Shown one piece after another: positions 1-8,407 of a DNA stretch of 17,127 nucleotides. Both the position numbers and the translations under genes were made by a program. Under the pieces are notes generated by a model. It did not search any database. It was not told the origin of the DNA and saw only the letters and a program-made list of their open reading frames with translations. Within the stretch, counting starts at the first letter, position 1. Each line of letters begins with the position of its first letter. Origin of the DNA: Crocinitomicaceae bacterium (lineage in GTDB: Bacteria > Bacteroidota > Bacteroidia > Flavobacteriales_G > Salibacteraceae); the NCBI GenBank assembly GCA_018623405.1, contig JAAZVO010000026.1:1-17127 (forward strand), given 5' to 3'.

Positions 1-729
1 AAATGCCACAGCACTTGGAAAGGCAAAGGCTTTTACATGGATGATGATGCAAAAGATGAGTGTTTTAGGGTGTATAAAGACCCTGAAGAATCTTATCGAG
101 ATCATTCAGATTTTTTGGTAAATGGAAGGCGTTATGCCTTTTTGTTTGAACTACCCCCTACAGATTATAAAGGTTGGGCCAAAGGCCTCAAAAAAGCGGG
201 TTATGCCACAAACCCAAAATATCCTGAATTACTCATAAACATTATTGAAGAAAATAAGCTTTACGAGTTCGATTCTAAAAAAGCAAGAAAAAACAGAACC
301 ACAGAAAATGAAGCTATTATAATTAATGGTGAAAGCAGTACCAATCAACAATCTACCAATAAGCTGCCAAGGCTTCATCCTTATTATGATTCTGATGAAA
401 TTAAGTACCATGAAAACTTCATAAAATATTATGTTACTTCCACAGAAGAATCTTTACAAGTTATTGCCAATAAATTCGAAATGAAGGTATGGCAAATCAT
501 AAAATACAACGAACTTCCAAAAGGCAGCAAAGTTGCCCAAGCTAATCAAACTATTTTCCTACAACCTAAAAGGTGGAAGGCACAAGAAAAATTTCATATT
601 GTAAAACCGGGTGAAACTGTTTACGAAATTTCGCAGACCTACGGCATAAAAACAAAGTGGATTTACAAAAGAAATAACCTACAAAAAGATAGCCCAATTA
701 CACCGGGTATGAAATTAAAATTACGCTAA
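1..729 (+). CDS. GH73-type glucosaminidase with two C-terminal LysM repeats (5' partial)
   Basis: This is the 3' part of a peptidoglycan hydrolase. The frame is open from base 1, and the 12 codons before the first ATG at 37 continue the domain (KCHSTWKGKGFYM), so the true start lies outside the window. About 242 codons are visible. The first ~90 residues match the second half of a GH73 endo-beta-N-acetylglucosaminidase, including the stretches YRDHSDFL, YKGWAKGLKKAGYAT and KYPELLINIIE. A polar linker follows, then a divergent LysM at about residues 145-200 and a clearer LysM at the C-terminus (FHIVKPGETVYEISQTYGI to PGMKLKLR). LysM binds GlcNAc in peptidoglycan and the enzyme cleaves glycan strands, so it should act in the periplasm. 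The catalytic Glu and any signal peptide are outside the window. Its stop codon overlaps the end of the convergent CHASE2 gene. Family assignment is strong; exact role (cell separation or turnover) is inferred. Confidence 0.87.
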   Translation, partial: KCHSTWKGKGFYMDDDAKDECFRVYKDPEESYRDHSDFLVNGRRYAFLFELPPTDYKGWAKGLKKAGYATNPKYPELLINIIEENKLYEFDSKKARKNRTTENEAIIINGESSTNQQSTNKLPRLHPYYDSDEIKYHENFIKYYVTSTEESLQVIANKFEMKVWQIIKYNELPKGSKVAQANQTIFLQPKRWKAQEKFHIVKPGETVYEISQTYGIKTKWIYKRNNLQKDSPITPGMKLKLR

Positions 730-1956
730 GCCTAGTTTTTTAAATCCTTTTATAAATAAATCTCTAACAGAGCCTGCATATAACTCCGTTAAATCCCCCG
801 AAAGTAATATTGCGATTAAGGCAAAGGTAAATTCAAACTTTAATTGATATTTATGCATTACAATAACTGCAATTCCTAATAGAGCAATGGCTTCAATTAT
901 TTGCCATCCCTTAGTAATTAAGTCGTAGTAAATTTTTGCTTTATCGGCAATAAATAAAAAGAGAGCTACATTTAAATAGGTAAGAATAAACGCCACTAAT
1001 GCGTTCAAAAAACCCGGCGGGTAATTAATGTAATCTTCTCTTAAAATCATAGAAATTACATTAGCATGTACTACCACTCCATACATATCTGGGTATGCCC
1101 TACCTGCAAGCTGTTCATTTAAAGGTGTGTAAAATTTATCATCAATAAGAAACTCATCTCTAAGATGCCTTCCCATGAAACCAAACAAAAGAATTTTTCC
1201 TTTTATCATTTCACCGTCGAAGTTTTCGTTTAATACATCATCAACATCTAAAACCATGAATTTATTTTTCATAAAATCATCAGGGTTGATGTTTCCTTTC
1301 CAATTGATTACCTCTTTAACTTGAGCTCTATTCTTTAAAACCTCAAACTTTTCGGGTTGATACAATTCCACAATTTTTGCAGGGAAACTCCAAAAAGTAG
1401 AATCGCCTAGTCTTGCCTTTGGAATAAAAGATCTAGTTGTTCTAAAACCCCCACCGTTTTCATCACCTGTGTACACGTTAACAAATGCGTTGGTGCCATA
1501 TTGAGTAAACTTTGGGTTAGATGTTTCCAAATTATGCCAAGTAAGGTCTTCCGCCGTATCTGCCTCATACATTCTTGCTCCAAGTACAAGGTTTTCAACT
1601 TGGGCAAAAGCCATCATTAATGGAAAGTCTTGATCAGGTGTTTTATCTTTAATAAACCTAATATCCATTGCCATTACCTTAGGCTTATATTGGTTTAAAA
1701 TTTCAATTTGCTTGGCTATAGTTGCCCTATTAACCTCACCAATATTTACCAAGATAACATTGGTATCAACCGGAATATCTTCAGGTGCTCTTAAAGAGTT
1801 GTAAACAATATCTGTGGATTCAAAATCTTTTAAAGCATCAGAAATTGGATCTAACCCTTCTGCAGAACTTCCGATATTAATACTTCCTATTAAACCTATT
1901 ACCAAAAAAATGAACAAAGTGGCAAAAAGTGTGTCTAGTTGAAAAAGGTATTTCAT
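721..1956 (-). CDS. CHASE2-domain membrane protein without an output domain
   Basis: A 411-aa protein with an N-terminal membrane helix (about residues 8-28), an extracytoplasmic CHASE2 sensor domain (about 35-310) and a C-terminal block of about three helices (316-336, 353-366, 374-387). CHASE2 is seen in the N-terminal strand-helix pattern VILVNIGEVNRATI with KPKVMAMDIRF, and in the closing motif GKILLFGF followed by PDMYGVVVHANVISMIL. CHASE2 normally sits outside the cell in front of a histidine kinase, cyclase or GGDEF domain. Here only a tail of about 24 residues follows the last helix, so any signal must pass through a partner or within the membrane. It is transcribed away from the exported FecR-like gene across a 173-bp spacer. 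The ATG at 1956 opens the frame. The ligand is unknown. Domain call is confident; function is not assigned. Confidence 0.86.
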   Translation of the reverse strand: MKYLFQLDTLFATLFIFLVIGLIGSINIGSSAEGLDPISDALKDFESTDIVYNSLRAPEDIPVDTNVILVNIGEVNRATIAKQIEILNQYKPKVMAMDIRFIKDKTPDQDFPLMMAFAQVENLVLGARMYEADTAEDLTWHNLETSNPKFTQYGTNAFVNVYTGDENGGGFRTTRSFIPKARLGDSTFWSFPAKIVELYQPEKFEVLKNRAQVKEVINWKGNINPDDFMKNKFMVLDVDDVLNENFDGEMIKGKILLFGFMGRHLRDEFLIDDKFYTPLNEQLAGRAYPDMYGVVVHANVISMILREDYINYPPGFLNALVAFILTYLNVALFLFIADKAKIYYDLITKGWQIIEAIALLGIAVIVMHKYQLKFEFTFALIAILLSGDLTELYAGSVRDLFIKGFKKLGLA

Positions 1957-2129
1957 AATGAAACAAAATTGGTGAAATTCAAGTATAAACTATATAGGTG
2001 AGAAAAACCTAAAATACGTTCTTTTCAAAATCAATATTTATTAAATTAATCCATTTTTTAATGAATTATTTTTCGACTTAAACTAACCAATAAATTTTTT
2101 AATTTTATAATCCTTTAAATCTCAAAAAA

Positions 2130-3047
2130 ATGAAAACAAAAATTATCTCTTTAATTGCTGCAGTTGTTTTCGCTTTTACTTTGAGTGCTCAAGATTATGC
2201 TTTTAAAGCCCTTGCAAGCTCAGGTGAAACCACTATTGAAAGAGCATCTGCACCGGGTAAATACGAACCCATCAAAATGGGTACGAAAGTTTACAAAAAC
2301 GACAAAATTATTTTAGGTGGGTCCGGCTACTTAGGATTAACTTCTGCTTCAGGAAAAACTATTCAACTAAAAGGTGAAGGAATGTATCCTGTAAATGATC
2401 TTTCAGGAGATTTAAAAGCAGATCAATCTGACATCGCTTCTCAATATATTGCATACATTTTTGATGGAATGAAAAATGAAGGCGGTTCTGTTGCTTCAAA
2501 CATGAGTTTAACAGGTAGTGTTGAAAGATCGTTAGGTAATGCAGGTATCAACTTATTTTTACCTGAATCTACCAAAATTAAACCTAACAAAGTTTCAACT
2601 ATCAACTGGATAGCTAAAGAAAATGCTGAAACTTATAGGGTAATAGTTCAAAACTTATTTGATGAAGAAGTTTACAGTATTGAAACTAAAAAAACTACTG
2701 CAGAAATCAATTTTGGTGAAATTGAAATGAATGCTGATGAAATCTATAAGCTTTCTATAGTTGACAACAACAACAAGAAAGTAAAATCAGGTGTTGTTAC
2801 TCTTCAAGTATTAAACGGCGATGAATTAACGAAAGTTGAAACTGATTTTGAAGCCGTAAATGCAGCAGCAGAAGGTCATGATGCTATATCTAACTTAGTA
2901 AAAGCTTCATTCTATGAGCAAAATGGAATGTACATGGAAGCTGTTGAATACTTCGAAAAAGCAATAAAAGCTGAACCAGAAGTAGAAGAATATAAAGTTT
3001 TATACGAAAACTTTAAAAATAAAACCGGAATTAACGGGGAGTTATAA
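2130..3047 (+). CDS. Exported FecR-like protein with C-terminal TPR-like helices
   Basis: A 305-aa protein with a signal peptide (MKTKIISLIAAVVFAFTLSAQ, cleavage near residue 20). Residues ~45-90 resemble a FecR domain: a hydrophilic lead, then YKNDKIILGGSGYLGLTSASGKTIQLKGEG, the usual pattern of a threshold strand followed by 'small-Gly-Lys-x-hydrophobic' strands. Residues ~150-230 look like an Ig/Fn3 or DUF928-like beta domain (KVSTINWIAKENAETYRVIV). The last ~60 residues contain one clear TPR-like hairpin (ASFYEQNGMYMEAVEYFEKAIKAEP). FecR proteins usually regulate an ECF sigma factor across the membrane, but no sigma factor or TonB receptor lies nearby and this protein is fully exported, so a scaffold or ligand-binding role is more likely. 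It is divergent from CHASE2 and ends just before a strong terminator, so it is probably monocistronic. Export is well supported; the FecR assignment is moderate. Confidence 0.8.
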   Translation: MKTKIISLIAAVVFAFTLSAQDYAFKALASSGETTIERASAPGKYEPIKMGTKVYKNDKIILGGSGYLGLTSASGKTIQLKGEGMYPVNDLSGDLKADQSDIASQYIAYIFDGMKNEGGSVASNMSLTGSVERSLGNAGINLFLPESTKIKPNKVSTINWIAKENAETYRVIVQNLFDEEVYSIETKKTTAEINFGEIEMNADEIYKLSIVDNNNKKVKSGVVTLQVLNGDELTKVETDFEAVNAAAEGHDAISNLVKASFYEQNGMYMEAVEYFEKAIKAEPEVEEYKVLYENFKNKTGINGEL

Positions 3048-3066
3048 AATTTCGGTTCTAATAATC

Positions 3067-3102
3067 AAAAGCCCTTTACTTAATTGCAAAGGGCTTTTTT
3101 TT
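3067..3102 (+). terminator. Intrinsic terminator after the FecR-like gene
   Basis: A 7-bp perfect stem GCCCTTT / AAAGGGC (3071-3077 with 3088-3094) with a 10-nt loop. It is followed by eight T residues (3095-3102), and four A residues lie in front (3067-3070). It sits 20 bp after the stop codon of the exported FecR-like gene. This is a classic rho-independent terminator and should separate that gene from the CBS gene. The A-tract in front could allow weaker function on the other strand. Confidence 0.92.
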
Positions 3103-3198
3103 GGCCATAACTGAAAATACCATATATCATCTTTTTTCTTGTCATTCATCATTGGTTGAAATATTTGATTGCAGCTAGTTTTACGGAAAATATAGATT

Positions 3199-3615
3199 AT
3201 GAAAAAAAGAGAGCCTGTAAGTCAGATAATGACAGAAAATGTAGAGACCGTAAACCTCGCTAACACTTTAGTTGAGGCTAAGGAGATAATGGAACAAAAC
3301 CGAATTAAACATTTACCGGTTATTTCCGGCGAAAAACTTATTGGTATATTAAGCCTTAATGATATAAACAAATTAGGCTTAGAGGTTATGTACGAAGGCC
3401 AAAAAGATGCTTCTGTGGCAGTTATGGAGATGTATTCTATTGAAAGAATTATGACTAAAAACCCCATCTCTATCGCACCTTATACTACAATAAAAGATGC
3501 TACTGAGATTTTTATTGAAAAAGGGTTTCACGCATTACCCGTTTTAGATAATGGTGTTTTGGTAGGAATCGTTTCTACAACGGATGTATTAGAATATTTG
3601 CTAGAAATGTTTTAA
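3199..3615 (+). CDS. Small stand-alone tandem CBS-domain protein
   Basis: A 138-aa cytosolic protein made of almost nothing but a CBS pair. The first domain covers about residues 7-60 (VSQIMTENVETVN, IKHLPVISGEKLIGILSLNDI) and the second about 78-136 (IERIMTKNPISIAP, HALPVLDNGVLVGIVSTTDVLEYL). The two linked CBS motifs form one Bateman module, which in this family usually binds adenine nucleotides or related ligands and controls a partner protein. There is no fused enzyme or transporter, no signal peptide and no membrane segment. It lies between two terminators, so it is probably its own transcription unit with a promoter in 3103-3198, where I see no clean TAnnTTTG box. It may have no connection to its exported neighbours. 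The ATG at 3199 starts just before the first domain. Confidence 0.88.
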   Translation: MKKREPVSQIMTENVETVNLANTLVEAKEIMEQNRIKHLPVISGEKLIGILSLNDINKLGLEVMYEGQKDASVAVMEMYSIERIMTKNPISIAPYTTIKDATEIFIEKGFHALPVLDNGVLVGIVSTTDVLEYLLEMF

Positions 3616-3619
3616 ATGT

Positions 3620-3647
3620 AGGTTAAGCTTTAAAGCTTAACCTTTTT
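3620..3647 (+). terminator. 24-bp perfect palindrome with T-run, end of the CBS gene
   Basis: Positions 3620-3631 and 3632-3643 are exact reverse complements, a 12+12 palindrome with no spacer and a doubled AAGCTT core. It is followed by TTTT at 3644-3647 and begins 4 bp after the CBS stop codon. The hairpin plus T-run fits a rho-independent terminator on the plus strand. The stop codon of the TPR-CHAT gene on the other strand lies at 3646-3648, so the same hairpin is transcribed at its 3' end. The T-run on that side is poor, so termination there is less certain. Confidence 0.75.
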
Positions 3648-6600
3648 AATCTAATCCTAACATTATGAATGAGCCCCAATAAATGGGTGCATCATATTTC
3701 TCTCTAATCTTGTTTTTCGCATAGATGAAGGCAGATCTTTTATCTCCGGTTTCAACCCATTTTTGATAAAAGGTGTCCATCAATTCTTGCGTAGCTTGGT
3801 CGTTTACCTTAAATAAACTCATAATTACGTTTTTGGCACCCGCCACAAAGAATGAACGCTGAAGGCCATAAACACCTTCCCCATCTTTTATTTCTCCTAG
3901 CCCTGTTTCGCAAGCACTTAATACAACCAATTCGGTATTGTCTAACTGCAAGTTCATTGCTTCATAAGCTGTAAGCACACCATCCTTTTTATTTAGGTTA
4001 TAGATGCTTTCCTGAGCCTCCCCTAAAAGTTCATTTGCTCCGGTAAATAATAAACCCGACTTTAATAGTGGATTATTTGAAGCTAATAACTCACCTCCTT
4101 CTTCATCTTCATTTGCATCATCAATAAAGAAACCATGGGTAGCAATATGAAATACCTTAGGATTTTCCATTTTCTTAACCTTGCTTTCGGTTGCAGACTC
4201 ACCTAAATACATTTGGGTTCTCCAATCATTTTTATCTAAGATTTCTTTTACATCTTCTACCTCTTTTTCGGCGCCTGGAAGTGGATCAAAAGGAGTTATA
4301 GATCCTCCTTGGGCACTTGCACCTTGCTCACTAAATTCAGGGTTACCAAACAAAACAACAGCAGGTTTAAATATTTCAACTTCTTCTCCTTCTTTCTTCT
4401 GTTCCTTTTTCAATTCTTTATCATTTGCTTCTTTCCGTTGCAGGTAGATATCTTTAGAGTTACTTACAATGTAGAAGATATTCTTATCAATCATGTAAGT
4501 GCCGTTATCATTTTGGAAAGTTTCGATATTGATTTGATTGTAAATACCATCAGGAGAAATCAAAATTTTGTTGTTGTTAGGTACTCGCTTGTCAATTGGT
4601 TCCCAATAGTTTTTGTAAGAATATTTATCAGGAGATTTATACTTAATTGTATTTCGGTAATATTTATAAAATTTACCTTCCAAGTCATTTCCGTTTGATA
4701 GGGTAACTAAAGTTGGGCTCTTTTTAGTTTGTTTATCAAATATCAATGCCGCATAAAGCACGGAGTCTGTTAAATGACCATCAAAATATTTAAACCTAAT
4801 AATTTCAACTACGCTTTCCTTTTCATCTAATACGCCTTGTATATCTTCCCATGTTACAAGCTCTTCCTTATCTTGATTAAATGCTTCTGACTTTTGACTT
4901 AATTGTTTTTCAAGCTCGTTAATCTCTTTTTGAAGGTTTGCTAAGTTAACACCGGTAGCAGATAACTCATCTTTACTCATAGAGATAGCTTTAGTTAAAA
5001 ACTCTTTCTTCTCTATCCACTCTTTATACTCACTTATTAGCTCCTCATCCCTACTGTTTAGAATTCTTTGTTTTACCTTAATTGAAGAGGAAAGTAATAT
5101 GGCTTTGGTTGCTAACTTATTGTTAAGCATGGTTCCCAATATTTCAGGATTTTCATTAGCATAATTCAAGGCTAATGAATTGAATACCTCAAAGTCTCCC
5201 CTTATAGAAGCCCAATATTTTGATTTCTCATCATCAGACAAGGCAGGGAAATAATCTCTAATGTAGTTTACGTACTGTTCGGTAGTTTCTTCAAAAATTT
5301 TCAAAGACCGTTTGTAATCTTTTTTGGCATAATAAGTCCTCGCTAATTTACCTTGCGTTTTAACATACTTTGGATGCTGGTCTGAGAAAATACTCTTGTA
5401 AAGTCCAATGGCATCATCATAAAGATCAATTGCTGCATCAAAATCTCCTTTTTCGTAATTCAAGTTTGCTCTTGCCACAACGTTATTGGCTGTATTTACA
5501 TCTTTTCTACCAAACTTGTTTTCCCATATTTGTTTAGCAGCTAATAGTAAAACACTAGCTTGGTCGAACTGCTTTAATCTAACCAAACACTTGGCTTGTA
5601 ATTCAATTATAGTTGCGTAAAGTGGATGTTGATCATTTAAAGAAGATGCTACAATTGCCTTACCTCCTTCTAACATATTGTAAATTTCCTGAGGGTCCTC
5701 TTCTCTAGCCAACTTTACTTGGGCTAATTTTATCTCAGGGTCAACAACAGCAATATTATCTTTTCCGTATAATCTTTTATTTTGATCTAATAATTTATTA
5801 AGGTTTATTTCGGCTTTTTTATAGTCTCCCATAAAAATATACACCTCAGATAATAATTGTAAGTTGGTTAAATATTGGCTGGAGGTATCACTTAAAGCCT
5901 TTTCACTAATATCTAGGGCCACCTTAGACGCACGTTCTGCCTTTACGAAATCTCCTTTAGCAAGGAATAACCTACCTAGCAAGTTGTGTGGTTTAATCAA
6001 CTGGTAATGACCTTCTCCAAACTTAACTGTCCTTATTTCTATTGTTTTATTTAACAGTTCTTCGGCATCTTCATACTGCCCTGTAGTTATATATAGTTCA
6101 GCTAATTCTTCAGAGTTTGAAACATCGGCAGTTTCCAAAAAGCTTCCTAGTTTTCTTGATAAACGATTTGCCTGCTTAATTAACTTTTCAGCATCTTCAA
6201 AACGCCCATTAATTGAATAAAGTTCAGCTAGCGTTCTTAGGGTATTTACATACGCTAAAGATTTCTTACCCTCTTCATCTTTAATAATGTCAAGGGCTTT
6301 TTCAAGAAGACCTTCTGCTTTTTTGAAGTTTCCCTTTTTGATATAAATACCTGCTAATCTTTCAAGGCCTACTCCGTAATATTTATCTTCTTTACCGAAT
6401 TTTTTATTGATAATAGCCAAGGCTTTTATTAATGCGTCAGCGGCTTTATCAAACCTATCCGTTAACTCATATAGTTGAGCATAAAGCAAAAGGTATTGAA
6501 AGTAATCATTATGAAAAGGATGCAGTTGGTTGGTAACTGCAATGTCAAAACTTTCGTTAAAAAGGTTGTCTGCCTCATTGAAATCACTTTCATAATTCAC

Positions 6601-8406
6601 TTCAAAATCGGCCATTTTTAATTTTGCTAAGTGGTATGCAGGGGCCTCTTTGCCATAATACCTTTCATAAATTTGAGAGTTTTGTTTTAACAACTCTTTG
6701 GCCTCTGCAAGCTCATGATTTCTTCTTTTAATTTTAAAGAACAAATTGTTAAATGGAATTTTGCTAAAGTGCAATTCAGAGGCTTGCTCCTCTAGCTTTT
6801 TGTAATTCCTCTTTAGTTTTCTATTTGCAGCTTTAGGGTTTTTATAGTACAACCCTTCATTGTAAACCCTTTGGGTAGTAATAAATTGAGGAGATTTTCT
6901 ACTGTATTTTGTTCTGGCTACATCAATAAACTTTTTAGCTTCTTTGTTGAAATGTTTGTATTCTTCAAGCGCAATGTAATTTAAAATTTGTCCTTCCTTC
7001 ATTGCATAATACAATCTACTTTCATTAGATACTTGATTTGATCTACGAATCTTTTTTCTGGCTTTTTCAAAGTATTTTGCAGCTTTATCATATTCTTCGA
7101 AGTCTGATTTTAAATACGCCCAAGAAACCAAGTTATCTAACCAAAGACGAGACTTTTTCTTGGCTAACTTTTTTATTCTTTTTTTCTTGTTTACTTCAAA
7201 CAGTGAGTCGGCCAATGGATAATTACCCATATCGTTAGCCAGCTTTGCTTCGTAAAGGTATAAGCTTGCCAACCTTTCTTCCCTTCTCTTAAACTCTCTT
7301 CGTTTAATTTTTTCCTTATGAGTTTTCTTACCATCGGGAAACTTCCATTTGAATTTTTTATTGGTAATTCTAGTTTGATACCTTATATACTTGTTCAATA
7401 AGACGTCAGCAGGTTGATAATAACCTAAGTCTTTTTGTGATTCTAATAAAACATAGGCAAAATGATAGAACTCTGCCGAATCATTTTTTGGATCAATTCC
7501 GGCGGGAGGTAATAATTGTATATTGTTATTTACTGAAGTTGCTGAATCATTTGAAGCTGCAAGACTAGAATCTTGGGTATTTGAGCTAATTGAATCATTT
7601 GATTGCTCCATATTATTTACTAAGGAGTCGATATTTGGGTCTTCAGTAGCCTTTTTGGCAACAATCAAGGTATCATCTAATGCTTCAACTAACTCATTTA
7701 AAACAGCAAGCATCCTTCCTTCCGCTTGCTTGTTTAAATCCTTGATAATTGAGTCATTAAAAAACCTTAGGAGATGAAATGCATCGCCAGATCTTCCTAA
7801 AGCATTTCCTGCTTCTGCAATTTCTAGCAAGGCTTTTTTGTAGTAAAAGGTATCTCTTTTTACCTCGTTTCTTAAATAAACCAAGGCAGAATCGAAATAC
7901 ATTACTGATTCATCGTAAACTCCTTTTCCATCGAGGTATTGCCCCTTTTTGGCAAGGTCTATTGCAATTAAGGTATTTACTGGAGCCTTTTTTACATCTT
8001 TCCGAAGCCTAAAATATGATCTGCCATAGGCAATTCCGTATGACCCTCTTAAATAAGCATCATCCGACTTTTCGAGATTTTTATCAAATTTTTTAATGTA
8101 TTTATTAAACTTTTTAGCCTCCTTTTTAGCAAGTTTTTCCTCGTTGGTAGGTTTAGGACTTTTTGCAGGCTTTTCCTTTTTTGATTTTGCTTTAGCAACA
8201 GTTGAGTCGATTTTGGCCGACGCGCTATCTAAAACTTTTGTTTGCGTTGAATCAAAAAGCTGATTGGCATTTTCAATAAATTGCGTTTTCGAAGAATCAA
8301 TAGCTGTGTTTGTTTCGGTTGAAACTGACTGTGCTGCAGATTGGCTCATAAATGCTGAAAAAGCCAATCCTAAAACTAGTGCTATATAGTTGTACTTTTT
8401 CATCAT
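3646..8406 (-). CDS. Giant exported TPR-CHAT protein (caspase-like peptidase candidate)
   Basis: About 1586 aa from the ATG at 8406. A signal peptide (MMKKYNYIALVLGLAFSAF, cleavage near the AAQ) is followed by a Lys-rich segment, a helical part and a Ser/Asn/Asp-rich linker (~260-295). Next comes a long TPR array (~630-1050) with repeats about 42 residues apart, of the kinesin-light-chain/TPR_12 kind (e.g. LAELYSINGRFEDAEKLI). A coiled coil follows (~1125-1185), then a CHAT domain (~1185-1586). The caspase-type dyad is complete: His1424 in HIATHGFF and Cys1499 in VVLSACETGLG. CHAT domains are cysteine peptidases related to caspases and separase; Csx29 of type III-E CRISPR is a TPR-CHAT relative. 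Export is unusual and places it in the periplasm or at the outer membrane. It starts 1 bp after the DUF5723 gene, which suggests coupled translation. The longer frame opens at a TTG (8430); ATGs at 8418 and 8403 are other options. Substrate unknown. Confidence 0.92.
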   Translation of the reverse strand: MMKKYNYIALVLGLAFSAFMSQSAAQSVSTETNTAIDSSKTQFIENANQLFDSTQTKVLDSASAKIDSTVAKAKSKKEKPAKSPKPTNEEKLAKKEAKKFNKYIKKFDKNLEKSDDAYLRGSYGIAYGRSYFRLRKDVKKAPVNTLIAIDLAKKGQYLDGKGVYDESVMYFDSALVYLRNEVKRDTFYYKKALLEIAEAGNALGRSGDAFHLLRFFNDSIIKDLNKQAEGRMLAVLNELVEALDDTLIVAKKATEDPNIDSLVNNMEQSNDSISSNTQDSSLAASNDSATSVNNNIQLLPPAGIDPKNDSAEFYHFAYVLLESQKDLGYYQPADVLLNKYIRYQTRITNKKFKWKFPDGKKTHKEKIKRREFKRREERLASLYLYEAKLANDMGNYPLADSLFEVNKKKRIKKLAKKKSRLWLDNLVSWAYLKSDFEEYDKAAKYFEKARKKIRRSNQVSNESRLYYAMKEGQILNYIALEEYKHFNKEAKKFIDVARTKYSRKSPQFITTQRVYNEGLYYKNPKAANRKLKRNYKKLEEQASELHFSKIPFNNLFFKIKRRNHELAEAKELLKQNSQIYERYYGKEAPAYHLAKLKMADFEVNYESDFNEADNLFNESFDIAVTNQLHPFHNDYFQYLLLYAQLYELTDRFDKAADALIKALAIINKKFGKEDKYYGVGLERLAGIYIKKGNFKKAEGLLEKALDIIKDEEGKKSLAYVNTLRTLAELYSINGRFEDAEKLIKQANRLSRKLGSFLETADVSNSEELAELYITTGQYEDAEELLNKTIEIRTVKFGEGHYQLIKPHNLLGRLFLAKGDFVKAERASKVALDISEKALSDTSSQYLTNLQLLSEVYIFMGDYKKAEINLNKLLDQNKRLYGKDNIAVVDPEIKLAQVKLAREEDPQEIYNMLEGGKAIVASSLNDQHPLYATIIELQAKCLVRLKQFDQASVLLLAAKQIWENKFGRKDVNTANNVVARANLNYEKGDFDAAIDLYDDAIGLYKSIFSDQHPKYVKTQGKLARTYYAKKDYKRSLKIFEETTEQYVNYIRDYFPALSDDEKSKYWASIRGDFEVFNSLALNYANENPEILGTMLNNKLATKAILLSSSIKVKQRILNSRDEELISEYKEWIEKKEFLTKAISMSKDELSATGVNLANLQKEINELEKQLSQKSEAFNQDKEELVTWEDIQGVLDEKESVVEIIRFKYFDGHLTDSVLYAALIFDKQTKKSPTLVTLSNGNDLEGKFYKYYRNTIKYKSPDKYSYKNYWEPIDKRVPNNNKILISPDGIYNQINIETFQNDNGTYMIDKNIFYIVSNSKDIYLQRKEANDKELKKEQKKEGEEVEIFKPAVVLFGNPEFSEQGASAQGGSITPFDPLPGAEKEVEDVKEILDKNDWRTQMYLGESATESKVKKMENPKVFHIATHGFFIDDANEDEEGGELLASNNPLLKSGLLFTGANELLGEAQESIYNLNKKDGVLTAYEAMNLQLDNTELVVLSACETGLGEIKDGEGVYGLQRSFFVAGAKNVIMSLFKVNDQATQELMDTFYQKWVETGDKRSAFIYAKNKIREKYDAPIYWGSFIMLGLD

Positions 8407-8407
8407 T

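Noticed and set aside
1957..2129. Promoters in the CHASE2/FecR-like divergent spacer
   Set aside because: There must be promoters here, but I found no TAnnTTTG box on either strand, and TATAAT-like strings have no partner at the right spacing. The region is simply AT-rich.
4181..4698. Plus-strand open frames within the CHAT gene
   Set aside because: They lie opposite the conserved CHAT catalytic region and show no recognisable protein; they are shadows.
3646..8406. Link to a type III-E CRISPR (Craspase) system
   Set aside because: TPR plus CHAT recalls Csx29, but there is no Cas gene or repeat array in the window and this protein is exported.
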